Source of the DNA: a virus
Strand: one strand, 5' to 3'
IMG/VR virus record: IMGVR_UViG_3300046002_004254
Coordinates: 1 to 22,106 of that record
DNA length: 22,106 bases
In this document: positions 12,956-22,106 of the stretch, in pieces
How the letters are laid out: every line of letters starts with the position of its first letter
How positions within the stretch are numbered: the stretch's first letter is position 1
Notes under the pieces: generated by a model
Databases searched by the model: none
What the model saw: only the letters and a program-made list of their open reading frames with translations
Told to the model about the DNA's origin: nothing
Translations under genes and position numbers: made by a program

Positions 12956-15900
12956 ATGAGTCAACAGCAAACGGTATTAAGAGTTCAATTTGATAATGTA
13001 AATTCAATAACAGGAATAACTCAATATGAATTTTTAGACATATATAGTAGTATTCCACTTTTGATTAACAAGTCATTTGCGGAATTAGGAGATATAGGTA
13101 AAAGAAATTCAGACTATTCTGTTGGAGTTTTATTACCTGGTTCTAAAAAGAATAATAAGTTCTTTGAGAATTACTTTAATGTTGATGCACAATCACTTTA
13201 TTTTAATCCAAATCAAAGAGTACCTTGTCAAATACTAATCAATGATGAAGCGTATTTTACAGGGTATATGAGATTGAATAAAGTCTCAGTATTAGATTCC
13301 AAAGTAGAATATGATGTAACATTATACTCAACTCCTGCGGAATTATATGGTAGTATCGGTAACAATTTAGTTAAAGACTTAAACTTTGCTGATGATGATT
13401 ATACTTTTAACCACGTATTCAATTTAGATAATGTAACAAAAGGATTTACATACGATAACTTTTCTTTAAATCAAGAAGAACCATATCCATATTTTTATCC
13501 TGTTGTTCACAATGGTTATCTATATACAGGTGATACTGTAAACTTTACAGGTGGAACCATCTTATCAAGAACAAATTTATATACATCAACAGGACCAATA
13601 AATTCTTATGTTGATTTAGCTGCTGCTTATGCTGCTGGTGTTCAACAGTTTAGAATAAACTCACCAACACAAGGATTATATAACAACCAATTAAAACCTG
13701 GTTTAAACGTATGGAGTTTATTAAAGTTGATGTTTAAGACTTACGGGTATTCCATTACATCTGATTTCTTCAATACCCCTTGGGTGAAGACATTATATAT
13801 GTTTGGATATTTTAGTTCAGATTTAACAAAGTTTGCGTTCTCAGTTAGTTCAATTCAAACATTACCAATAGAAGGTGTTGAGGTATTTTTTGTAGATATA
13901 GAGAATAAAGTAAATGCTGTGGTTGCAAAACTTGGAACAGGTATTCCTGTTTTTTGTGCTTCAGATATAAACATCACATTAAATTATGTGGGTGGATACA
14001 CAATTAATTCAACCATACCTTATGGAACAAGTGGATTAACATTTAACACAGGGATTAATTTTGTTAGTGGTAGTTCATCAGATGTACCAAATGGTACAAC
14101 ATTAAAATACTTACCTGTAAATGTCGGAGATACTGTACCATATGTAGATGGTGACTATGTTGATTTTAGTCTCGTTGTAGACCAAAATATTAAACAGATA
14201 GATGTTTTATCATCCATTGCAAAGAAGTTCAATTTGGTCCTTATTCCTGACCCTAATAACGGTTACAATATTCGTATTGAACCATATGATTATTTTATTG
14301 GAACAGGTGAAGTTCATAATTGGACTAATCTAATTAGTTACGATAAAGGATTTACGGTTGAACCAGCACTAAACTTTATAGAAAGTGAAATTCAATTCAC
14401 AGACCAAGAGGATAATGATGAGGGAAATAGATTATTTAAAATAAATAATAATAGAATATACGGACAGAACTATGTCTATAACCCAACAAGTTTTAAATCT
14501 TCTGTTAAGAAAATTGATACAATATTCTCACCTGAGTTAATTCGTGTATGGGATAGTTCAGGTACAACGAATAATGGTAATATAGGTTTACCTTTGGGTA
14601 TTAACTATGCGGGTTCAAACAACCAAATAGAAACAGCAACAACTGAAAAGGTTAACTGGATTTACAAGGGAGTTAAAACAAAACCAAAATTGTTTTGGTG
14701 GTTGGGATGTCAAAATCCATTCCTTGATGTTTTGGGTGAAACATTTAATGCGGCAAACTTTTATAAAACATATAATATATATATACAGAACTCAAGTGGG
14801 TCAACTTATTATCAGTTAAATAACATACCTGTTATAAGTCATACGATGCCAATGGGTAACCCTGATACTAATAAGATAAATAACGACTCACAATGTATAT
14901 TATTTAATTCAGAATTACCAGCAAACGTTGATATTGGTGTACAACCATTCAACACATATACAGAAAACGATGCTTATTCTTCTTTCTATGAAGGTAGAAT
15001 AACTAATTTATACGACCCTAATACAAGAGTATTGAGTGGTTATTTTAATTTAAGTTACGCAGACTTAAAGAACTTACAACCTGAAGATTTAATTAAGGTT
15101 AACGAACAATATTTTGTTGTAAGTAAAATTGATGGTTTCAACTTAACAAATAGAGAATTAACTAAAGTTGAATTAATTCAATTTAACGGACAACCTAACA
15201 CATATATAGATAGATATTTCCAATATTACTATTGTGATGACCCGTCTACAATTTATAATTTTAAAACTGATTTTACAAATCCAAATTTATTAAATACTAA
15301 TTTTGGTTGGTCACTTTATTATGATTATCAGATAGGAACATTAGGTGGTAGTCAATCAGGATTTACAAGTACATTTAAGGACACCATTGGTGGTCAGGAT
15401 GTCTACATACCATATAACATTTATGAGGTCAATGAGGATACTTATTCAACGTCTGGTAGAAGCAGTTGGGATTGTGATTCATTACATCAACATTTTTATT
15501 CACAACCTTATGGACCATTTATTAATAGTATGCCAACGTTTTGGGTTAACTCAGGTGTAACTCAAACAGGTATAAATCTATTTACAAATTGTGCTAATTT
15601 TGAATCCGCAAGAACAACATATGGTATATTAACAGGTTCATCAATTACATATGGATTTGGATGTCCTACACCTACACCTACAGCAACTGTTACAGTTACA
15701 CCAAGTGTAACACCTTCTTTTACCCCCACTAATACAATAACACCAAGTGTAACTCCAACATATACACCAACTAAAACTGTAACACCCACTCCTACTATTA
15801 CACCTTCATTTATACCAAGTTATACTGTTAATATGAATTATACTGGAATTACATATGGTTTAACAGCAGGATTTAGTAAGGTAACAAAAGATGTTGATAT

Positions 15901-17710
15901 GTATTATAATTATGATGGACAACCACAAATTTTAGCAGGCAGTTTTAGTTATAATAATATTAGTGGAACAACAACATTTTCTAATAGTATAAAAACTAAT
16001 GTAATTCCAAATAATGGTTTTTATACATTTCAACCTTTTTATTGTTTTAACGCACCAAATCAAATTAATAGTCTACATAATGAATTTACTTTATATAAAA
16101 ATAATATTTTAATAAACGGTTCAGGAACAGAAGGGTGTAGCCCTTATGGTGGAACTTGTCCAAATAATGAACAACACTGTGGTGGAGGTGGAATTTATGT
16201 AGGTACTACACCATTATTAAGTACTGATGTTCTTACTTGGAATATTGTAAATACTTTTGGTGATGTACAAAGTGGTTTAACTCTAAATAATAATGGTAGT
16301 AACTATCCTTCTACTAATCCAAATAATCATACTTGGTTTAATCAATCAAATTCTCAAAATAAATTACCTGATGGTGTATTATCTGGATGGACTACTCCTC
16401 AATACGCACCATTTTTTGATCCTTTTAATTTTGGTGGATGGTTTAATTTTGATGGCGTTGATGATTATTGTTATTTTAGAAATGGTGATAGTAGTAAAAC
16501 TGCTAAAGTTACTTTTGGTGGATGGGTTAGAGGTTCACAATCAGCAACAGATAAAGTATTTTATAGTAGTGTAAATAAATTTGATTTAACAGATAATAAT
16601 CAATTAAGAATATATAAAAATTCATTAAATAAATTTGTTGTAAGTATTTATGGTAGTTATGAAGTTACAGGTTCTACAACAACATTAATTGATAATATTT
16701 GGAATTATGTAATTGGTATGTGGGAACCAGGAGTAGGATTATCAATATTTATTAATGGTGTATTAGAAGGAATAACATATAATTCTCAATCAACTTTAGA
16801 AAATAATTATTATTGGCAAATAGCTAAAACACAACCATCAACATTTTATCAAGTTGGTATTGGTGATTTTGAAGTATTTGATACACTTTTAACTGAAGCT
16901 GAAATATTATATAATTATAAAGTTAATAGTTATAAATATGAACCTTTTCTTACACCTACACCAACAACTACACCAACAAGTACACCATATTTAACACCAA
17001 CAATTACACCATCAACAGGAGTGAATTCAATAATTCAAAGTGGATTAACTATTAATACAAATGGTACATATTCTTCTTATACTGGAACTGGTACAGTATG
17101 GTATGATTTAAAAAATAACTATAATGGTGATTTAATAAATGGACCAACTTGGAATAGTGGAACAGGTGGATATTTCTCATTTGATGGAGTAAACGATTAT
17201 TGTTATTTTGGAGATAGTTCAAAAGGTTTAGATACAGGAAGTAGAACATTTGGTGGTTGGGTAAGGTCAACAACTTCATCAACAGATAAAGCTTTTTATT
17301 TTAGAGGTGAAGATGGGTTTCCAAGCGGAGGTGGAAATGGATGGAGTATGTCATTATATAAGGCGGGTGTTACAAATAAATTTGCTTTTACTAATATTTT
17401 TATATTTGGTGCTAATAGTGGAACTGTTACAAGTACAACAACACTTGTTGATAATACTTGGTATTATGTTATTGCAAGATGGACAGCAGGAGTTGAATTA
17501 TCAATATATGTTAATGGAGTAAAAGAAGCCACAAGTTCTAATAACCAAGGTACTTTAAGAAGTTCAAGTAGAGGTTGGGAGATTGCAAGATATAATGGAC
17601 CAACATATCGTAATATGGATATAGGAGATTTTGAATTATATGATAGGGCTTTATCTGACGCAGAAGTATTACAAAATTATAACACAAGAAAAGGAATATA
17701 TGGATATTAA
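12956..17710 (+). CDS. Large tail protein with Thr-Pro linkers and two lectin-like (LamG/concanavalin) domains
   Basis: It encodes 1584 residues. The first ~900 are a beta-rich tail/baseplate-type body: KRNSDYSVGVLLPGSKKNN, FNPNQRVPCQILI, and a segment with IKQIDVLSSIAKKFNLVLIP and NIRIEPYDYF. A Thr-Pro linker (904-955; TPTPTATVTVTPSVTPS) leads to a first lectin-like domain (FDGVDDYCYF near 1165, GGWVRG, LSIFINGVLEG). A second TP linker (1330-1356) leads to a second copy (FDGVNDYCYF near 1409, GGWVRS, LSIYVNGVKEA), 244 residues later, ending near the C-terminus. LamG/concanavalin folds bind sugars, so the tips likely recognise host surface glycans. Ligand is unknown. The C-terminal part looks more AT-rich than the body, suggesting it was acquired separately. 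Confidence 0.75.
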   Translation: MSQQQTVLRVQFDNVNSITGITQYEFLDIYSSIPLLINKSFAELGDIGKRNSDYSVGVLLPGSKKNNKFFENYFNVDAQSLYFNPNQRVPCQILINDEAYFTGYMRLNKVSVLDSKVEYDVTLYSTPAELYGSIGNNLVKDLNFADDDYTFNHVFNLDNVTKGFTYDNFSLNQEEPYPYFYPVVHNGYLYTGDTVNFTGGTILSRTNLYTSTGPINSYVDLAAAYAAGVQQFRINSPTQGLYNNQLKPGLNVWSLLKLMFKTYGYSITSDFFNTPWVKTLYMFGYFSSDLTKFAFSVSSIQTLPIEGVEVFFVDIENKVNAVVAKLGTGIPVFCASDINITLNYVGGYTINSTIPYGTSGLTFNTGINFVSGSSSDVPNGTTLKYLPVNVGDTVPYVDGDYVDFSLVVDQNIKQIDVLSSIAKKFNLVLIPDPNNGYNIRIEPYDYFIGTGEVHNWTNLISYDKGFTVEPALNFIESEIQFTDQEDNDEGNRLFKINNNRIYGQNYVYNPTSFKSSVKKIDTIFSPELIRVWDSSGTTNNGNIGLPLGINYAGSNNQIETATTEKVNWIYKGVKTKPKLFWWLGCQNPFLDVLGETFNAANFYKTYNIYIQNSSGSTYYQLNNIPVISHTMPMGNPDTNKINNDSQCILFNSELPANVDIGVQPFNTYTENDAYSSFYEGRITNLYDPNTRVLSGYFNLSYADLKNLQPEDLIKVNEQYFVVSKIDGFNLTNRELTKVELIQFNGQPNTYIDRYFQYYYCDDPSTIYNFKTDFTNPNLLNTNFGWSLYYDYQIGTLGGSQSGFTSTFKDTIGGQDVYIPYNIYEVNEDTYSTSGRSSWDCDSLHQHFYSQPYGPFINSMPTFWVNSGVTQTGINLFTNCANFESARTTYGILTGSSITYGFGCPTPTPTATVTVTPSVTPSFTPTNTITPSVTPTYTPTKTVTPTPTITPSFIPSYTVNMNYTGITYGLTAGFSKVTKDVDMYYNYDGQPQILAGSFSYNNISGTTTFSNSIKTNVIPNNGFYTFQPFYCFNAPNQINSLHNEFTLYKNNILINGSGTEGCSPYGGTCPNNEQHCGGGGIYVGTTPLLSTDVLTWNIVNTFGDVQSGLTLNNNGSNYPSTNPNNHTWFNQSNSQNKLPDGVLSGWTTPQYAPFFDPFNFGGWFNFDGVDDYCYFRNGDSSKTAKVTFGGWVRGSQSATDKVFYSSVNKFDLTDNNQLRIYKNSLNKFVVSIYGSYEVTGSTTTLIDNIWNYVIGMWEPGVGLSIFINGVLEGITYNSQSTLENNYYWQIAKTQPSTFYQVGIGDFEVFDTLLTEAEILYNYKVNSYKYEPFLTPTPTTTPTSTPYLTPTITPSTGVNSIIQSGLTINTNGTYSSYTGTGTVWYDLKNNYNGDLINGPTWNSGTGGYFSFDGVNDYCYFGDSSKGLDTGSRTFGGWVRSTTSSTDKAFYFRGEDGFPSGGGNGWSMSLYKAGVTNKFAFTNIFIFGANSGTVTSTTTLVDNTWYYVIARWTAGVELSIYVNGVKEATSSNNQGTLRSSSRGWEIARYNGPTYRNMDIGDFELYDRALSDAEVLQNYNTRKGIYGY
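15665..15820 (+). repeat. Thr-Pro-rich linker coding repeat
   Basis: It encodes a run of T-P dipeptides (TPTPTATVTVTPSVTPS and similar) with DNA repeats such as ACACCAAGTGTAAC (twice). Related linkers lie at about 16943-17020 in the same gene and at about 18446-18562 and 18788-18820 in the second modular gene. Such extended, protease-resistant linkers separate binding domains. Confidence 0.75.
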
Positions 17711-17954
17711 ATATGTAACATTTAATCTATCAGAAATAGATAAAATAAATTTTGATGAGGTATTAACTACATCAAGAGACACGATAAAATTATCAAATAA
17801 TAATCTTGGTATATTAAAATATATTGGAACAATACCACAATCTGTTCAGTCATTGGAAACCAAATCACAGGAATATACCAATGGTGAAATGGTTGAATTA
17901 ATAAGTTCTGAGGATTGGATATTAACTTATCCATCATTAACTGGAAACACATAA
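17700..17954 (+). CDS. Small protein of unknown function between two modular tail proteins
   Basis: It encodes 84 residues from the ATG at 17700, which overlaps the previous stop by 11 bases. An upstream in-frame start at 17631 would lie well inside the previous gene and is not preferred. The product is a small mixed alpha/beta protein (MDIKYVTFNLSEIDKINFDE ... EMVELISSEDWILTYPSLTG) without cysteine clusters or membrane segment. The family is not recognised. Its place between two fibre or tail genes suggests a chaperone or minor virion role, but that is inference. Confidence 0.6.
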   Translation: MDIKYVTFNLSEIDKINFDEVLTTSRDTIKLSNNNLGILKYIGTIPQSVQSLETKSQEYTNGEMVELISSEDWILTYPSLTGNT

Positions 17955-17977
17955 GACGATAAATTATATTTAATAGT

Positions 17978-19033
17978 ATGGGAAGGAAATATATAAAACA
18001 AAGAACAAGTTCAAATTTCGTATATCCAAATAATAGTTTGGAGGAATATGACGTTGAAATTGTTCACGATATCAATAACAATAGTGTTAGTGGAACGACC
18101 ACATCTATAACTGCAAGTAGTATTTCATCGTCAAGTATTACCTTTTCTTTTGATTATACTTGGTCACAGAATGGTGCTGAACCGTTTGTGTTTACAGGAA
18201 CCTCATATAGTTTCCTATCGGTTCATATGATGGAACCAAGTACCATCTATTATAAACCTTGGAGATTGGTTTCAGCAGTCACAGGTGTTGCAGCTTCAAC
18301 TAAATCAGGAACGGTTACATTTACGGTAACTCCATCAATGATGGGAGTATCTTCATTTAGTAATGGTACATATAGTTTTGAAATTAGAATGATAGGTAAA
18401 CGTGCAATATTTCCAATATGTCAAAATGTAACGGTATCAACAATACCTGGTCCAACTCCTACACCTACTGTAACAACAACTAAAACACCAACACCTACTC
18501 CTACTATGACAAGTACACCAGGTGCCAGTCCATCACCTACACCAACCATTACACCAACTAATCAAATATCAACAATATATAAATCAGGCGCAACAATTAA
18601 TGTTATTGATACAGGATGGATTAAATATGATACGAGTACAGCAACAGATGTTTATCAATTTATTAATACATTGGGAGTGGTTACATTAACCCCTTGTATA
18701 GATTGTGATTCAATATTTCCAGGAGTTCCTTTTGCGGACATTGCTAATTACACAATAATACAATGTGGAACAGGATGTAGTGGAGTACCAACACCAAGTC
18801 CAACACCGACAAGTTCACCCGCAGTAAGTTATGGACATTATCAAATGACTGATTGTCAAACGGATAATCAACAAAGATTTACACAATCAGTACTTTATGG
18901 AACATTTAATAGTGGAGATAGAGTAGAAGGAAGTCAAGGATATTTTTATGTGATAACAGGATTTACACCATCAACACCTGACCCATCATTAATATTCTAT
19001 GTAACATCAACTGGTGAATATGATTGTCCATAA
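17978..19033 (+). CDS. Modular tail/fibre protein with Thr-Pro linkers
   Basis: It encodes 351 residues in three parts. Residues 1-155 form a Ser/Thr-rich beta domain, perhaps Ig-like (SSSSITFSFDYTW, GTVTFTVTPS, GTYSFEIRMIG). A TP linker (157-195; PTPTPTVTTTKTPTPTPT) leads to a small Cys-bearing module (TPCIDCDSIFPG, ending CGTGC). A short linker (271-281; PTPSPTPTSSP) leads to the C-terminal module (GHYQMTDCQTD ... GEYDCP), whose two cysteines may form a disulfide. No enzymatic motif is seen. The shared TP-linker design with the gene upstream suggests a kit of exchangeable binding modules. The start ATG follows AT-rich sequence without a Shine-Dalgarno site. Confidence 0.65.
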   Translation: MGRKYIKQRTSSNFVYPNNSLEEYDVEIVHDINNNSVSGTTTSITASSISSSSITFSFDYTWSQNGAEPFVFTGTSYSFLSVHMMEPSTIYYKPWRLVSAVTGVAASTKSGTVTFTVTPSMMGVSSFSNGTYSFEIRMIGKRAIFPICQNVTVSTIPGPTPTPTVTTTKTPTPTPTMTSTPGASPSPTPTITPTNQISTIYKSGATINVIDTGWIKYDTSTATDVYQFINTLGVVTLTPCIDCDSIFPGVPFADIANYTIIQCGTGCSGVPTPSPTPTSSPAVSYGHYQMTDCQTDNQQRFTQSVLYGTFNSGDRVEGSQGYFYVITGFTPSTPDPSLIFYVTSTGEYDCP

Positions 19034-19063
19034 AATAAATTAAAATATATAGATATATAAAAT

Positions 19064-22000
19064 ATGGCTAAGAAAGAAATAGATTTTGTCATTAAGGTTA
19101 ACAACAAACAACTTGATTTAACTAAGGTATCATTTGAACAATTTGATAAGGTTATTAAACAAGCTAAGAAAGACTTGACTGCGTTACCCTTAAATGACCC
19201 AAGATATAAAATATTAAGTAAAGATATTAAAACGGCTGAAGCTTCTTGGAAAGCAGCACAGGAAGCAGCCAAAGGATTTGGTGAAGAAACAGAAGAATCG
19301 GGTGATAAAGTTAAAACTTATTCTCAACAGATTAGAATTGCGTCAAAAGAATTAATTTCACTTGAACAACAATTTGGTAAGAATAGTCAACAATACCAAG
19401 ACCAAGCTAATAAAATTAGTAATTTAAGAGAGAAACAAGAAGAACTAACAAGAGGTACTCAAAAGTTAGATGATGCGTTATCCAACATTCCTGGTCCTAT
19501 TGGACAGATTGGTCAGGGTATGCAAAGTCTTGATCAAATAACAGGTAGTGTAAAATCAGCGTTTAATAGTTTAACCAAGATGTTTCCAATTCTTGATAGT
19601 GCAATTGCAAAATCAGGTATTGGTGCTTTGGTACTTCTCCTTGTTGTTTTAGTTGCTGCAGTTGTAAACGCAGCTAAAAAATCAGAACCTTTACAACAGG
19701 CGTTTGCTGTTATGGGAGATGCTGTTGGTGCCTTATTTGATGCACTTAAACCTTTAACTGACTTTATTATTAATGTATTTGTTGGTGCAGTTGAGATTGC
19801 TGCGGCAGCCATTAATAGTTTAGCTTCAATTTTTGGTGGAGTTAATAGAGGATTTAAACAAGAATCCTTATTACTTGAAAAAGAAATAAAGAAAAATGAA
19901 AATTTATTAAATAATTTTAGTGAAGGATTATCAAAAAAATATACTGAAATTTTAAAAATTCTAACAGATTATCAAAAAAGAAAAAATGAAATTGATAATG
20001 AAGCGTATAAAGATGAAGAACAAAGAAAGAATGATCTTTTATTAAATGATTATAATTATGTATTAAAAAAGAATGAGATAGAAACTAGATATCAAATAGA
20101 CGCAAAAAATAGAAAATTAGAAATTTATAAATCTGAAAAAGAAATAAATTTAAAAGGTCTTGATAACAATAGACAATCAACTTTAGAAAATTTACAATTA
20201 CAGAAAAAATCTAGTGAAGATGAACTTGAAAATTTAAGAAAGGCGTCTATAAATAGGGCCAATGCGTTAGCCGTTCTTTATGAGGATAGTAAAACAGCGG
20301 GTAATAAATTTACAGCAGAAGCAACCGCAGCTTTACTTGAAGCAACTAAAGAAGAAGTTGCACTATCGGACCATTTGAATGAATTAAAGAAAAATAAAAT
20401 AAAATCAAATAATGCTGAAATATTAAAAACACAAAGAGAATTTAATAGAGAAGATATAAATTTAATTGAACAACATAGTTTAAAAGTTATTGAGGTTACA
20501 ACAAATTTAATTAAAGAAGAAAACGCACGTAATTTACAAGAAGCTAAAGATAACTTAATTCAATTAAAAGAAAATCAAAGACTTGAATTAGAACAAATTA
20601 CATTAAATCAAGGTAAAAAAAGTATAGTTTATAAAAGTGCGTTAAAGAAACAAGTTGCAGAAGAAAAACTTGCAAAAGAAGAAATTCGTAAAGCACAATT
20701 ACAATTTGACGCGTACACTCTTCAATTACAGATTAATGAAGAAGATAGAAACTTACGAGAAGAATTGTCACGTAGTAGTATAAAAATAAAGAATTTAGAA
20801 AGTTTTTATCAAAGAAAAAGAGATTTATCAACACAAGAACTTGATAGAGATTTTATACTTGCTGATGGTAGTTACGATAAAGAAGAAGAAGCAAAAACAA
20901 AACATTGGGAAAGAATACTAGCAATAGACCAAGAAGAGTTAGGTAACATTACCTCAAATCTTGAATTAGAATATCAAGGTATGTACCAAGTATCCGCTGA
21001 TGCTTTCCAAAAGTTAAGAGATATTGAGGAAGCAAAATACAAAGAACAACAAAGAGGTAACGAACAGAATTACGAAAAAATGGAAGCCTTAGCTAAAGAC
21101 CACGCTAAGAAGATGAATATGATTGATGTTGAGGAACTTAACACAATGGCTGATTTACTTCAAAGACGTGCTGAAGCAAGATATGATATTGAATTTGGGT
21201 TCTTTAAGAAAACAAGAGAAGCTGAAAGTGTATATTATGCTGCACGTGTTAAGGCTGCTGGTGACAATATTGCGTTACTTGAGGTGTTAGAACAAGAACA
21301 TTTAAAAAGATTAAGGGATATAAATAGGCAAGAATTAAACCCTTACCTACAATACGCAACCCAAATTATGGGTGCAATTCAGACTGTTATAAGTGATATG
21401 GCCAAAGTTACGGCTTTACAACAACAACTTGCAACTGAAAGATTAACCGAAGCGTATATAAAACAAAATGAACTTGATAAAAGAACCATAACTAATCAGA
21501 CTGAATTAGAGAAGAAATTATTTGCAAACAAAAAGAAGTTTGCTGAAGATGAGGATAAGTTAAAGAAAGAGGCGTTTGAACAAAATAAAAAGATACAAAT
21601 TGCACAAGCAATCATTGGAACATTACAAGGTGCGGTACAAGCGTTTACATCGTTAGCTGTTATACCTGTAGTAGGTCCTGTATTGGGTGGTATTGCAGCA
21701 GCTGCCGCTTTAGTCTTTGGTTACAAACAAGTTGACTTAATTAAACAAACAACTTATCAATCTTCTTTAGCTTTAAGTAATTCTGAATCTACTGGTTCAG
21801 GAGGAGCTGGCGGTGGAAGTGGAGGTGGTGCAACATCACCACCAAATCAATTAGGAAGAAACTATGCTGAGGGTGGTATGATACAAGGACCATCACACGC
21901 AGGTGGTGGAGTTATGATTAACGCTGAAGGTGGTGAAGTTGTGATGACTAAAGGTGCGGTTACAATGTTTGCACCATTATTGTCAATGATGAACCAAGCT

Positions 22001-22106
22001 GGTGGTGGAACATCATTCAGTAAATCAGCAATGGGTGGTGCTAAATATGATAACCCAAGAATAACTAAACAAATAACTGAACCACAGATAATAAAAACAT
22101 ATGTAG
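19064..22106 (+). CDS. Phage tail tape measure protein (partial, C-terminus cut)
   Basis: At least 1014 residues are visible, running off the right edge. The protein is dominated by long charged coiled-coil helices (residues ~35-130 and ~265-800). Hydrophobic stretches lie at ~184-204 (IGALVLLLVVLVAAVV), ~222-260 and ~846-893 (AVIPVVGPVLGGIAAAAALV). A Gly-rich linker (~911-925) is followed by the tape-measure C-terminal signature: YAEGGMIQGPSHAGGGVMIN, then AEGGEVVMTKGA (about 934-965). The tape measure sets tail length and is ejected with DNA, and its hydrophobic parts may form a membrane channel. The middle (about 19860-20560) looks more AT-rich than its flanks. Confidence 0.85.
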   Translation, partial: MAKKEIDFVIKVNNKQLDLTKVSFEQFDKVIKQAKKDLTALPLNDPRYKILSKDIKTAEASWKAAQEAAKGFGEETEESGDKVKTYSQQIRIASKELISLEQQFGKNSQQYQDQANKISNLREKQEELTRGTQKLDDALSNIPGPIGQIGQGMQSLDQITGSVKSAFNSLTKMFPILDSAIAKSGIGALVLLLVVLVAAVVNAAKKSEPLQQAFAVMGDAVGALFDALKPLTDFIINVFVGAVEIAAAAINSLASIFGGVNRGFKQESLLLEKEIKKNENLLNNFSEGLSKKYTEILKILTDYQKRKNEIDNEAYKDEEQRKNDLLLNDYNYVLKKNEIETRYQIDAKNRKLEIYKSEKEINLKGLDNNRQSTLENLQLQKKSSEDELENLRKASINRANALAVLYEDSKTAGNKFTAEATAALLEATKEEVALSDHLNELKKNKIKSNNAEILKTQREFNREDINLIEQHSLKVIEVTTNLIKEENARNLQEAKDNLIQLKENQRLELEQITLNQGKKSIVYKSALKKQVAEEKLAKEEIRKAQLQFDAYTLQLQINEEDRNLREELSRSSIKIKNLESFYQRKRDLSTQELDRDFILADGSYDKEEEAKTKHWERILAIDQEELGNITSNLELEYQGMYQVSADAFQKLRDIEEAKYKEQQRGNEQNYEKMEALAKDHAKKMNMIDVEELNTMADLLQRRAEARYDIEFGFFKKTREAESVYYAARVKAAGDNIALLEVLEQEHLKRLRDINRQELNPYLQYATQIMGAIQTVISDMAKVTALQQQLATERLTEAYIKQNELDKRTITNQTELEKKLFANKKKFAEDEDKLKKEAFEQNKKIQIAQAIIGTLQGAVQAFTSLAVIPVVGPVLGGIAAAAALVFGYKQVDLIKQTTYQSSLALSNSESTGSGGAGGGSGGGATSPPNQLGRNYAEGGMIQGPSHAGGGVMINAEGGEVVMTKGAVTMFAPLLSMMNQAGGGTSFSKSAMGGAKYDNPRITKQITEPQIIKTYV

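Noticed and set aside
17631-17699. Longer version of the 84-residue protein starting at 17631
   Set aside because: It lies wholly inside the lectin-domain coding sequence, and the ATG at 17700 gives a short overlap typical for this genome.
1-22106. tRNA, rRNA, integrase, insertion sequence or attachment sites
   Set aside because: No cloverleaf, transposase, integrase or flanking terminal repeats were recognised on either strand by reading.

Overview
The window is one continuous late-gene region of a tailed double-stranded DNA phage or prophage. The hallmark genes are a large terminase with complete ATPase and nuclease motifs, a small-terminase candidate, a tape measure protein and several tail or fibre proteins. 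Every supported gene lies on the + strand, usually abutting or overlapping its neighbour by a few bases. Base composition is strongly AT-rich. Start codons mostly follow A/T-rich sequence (often AATATG) rather than a Shine-Dalgarno site. With the recognisable tail-protein styles, this points to a host in the Bacteroidota (Flavobacteria-like), but that is inference and no host gene is present.

Left part (1-3340): the window opens inside a gene with a winged-helix-like N-terminal part and a highly charged C-terminal part. Inside it lies a set of ATACCC repeats spaced exactly 11 bp apart, a possible replication origin. Next come a small unknown protein, a PD-(D/E)XK-type nuclease candidate, a protein with two zinc-binding cysteine clusters and a C-terminal helix-turn-helix, an unknown acidic protein, a sigma-factor-like protein and three small unknown proteins. 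This looks like the end of the replication/regulation module.

Packaging (3341-5404): a small-terminase candidate, a small Cys-rich protein inserted between the two terminase subunits, and the large terminase. No portal, protease or major capsid gene follows, which is unusual; they must lie outside the window or be unrecognisable.

Tail and fibre region (5410-22106): the first gene appears to need a -1 frameshift at a run of nine T to give one 275-residue protein, the logic of phage tail-assembly chaperones. It is followed by a protein made of two tandem copies of one domain, a 1180-residue fibre with collagen-like Gly-Thr-Ser and adhesin-head repeats, an HK97-gp10-like protein, a 527-residue structural protein and a 1584-residue tail protein. 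The last carries Thr-Pro linkers and two lectin-like (LamG/concanavalin) domains. Then come a small protein, a second Thr-Pro-linked modular protein, and a tape measure protein cut by the right edge. Together these should assemble the tail and display binding domains toward the host surface.
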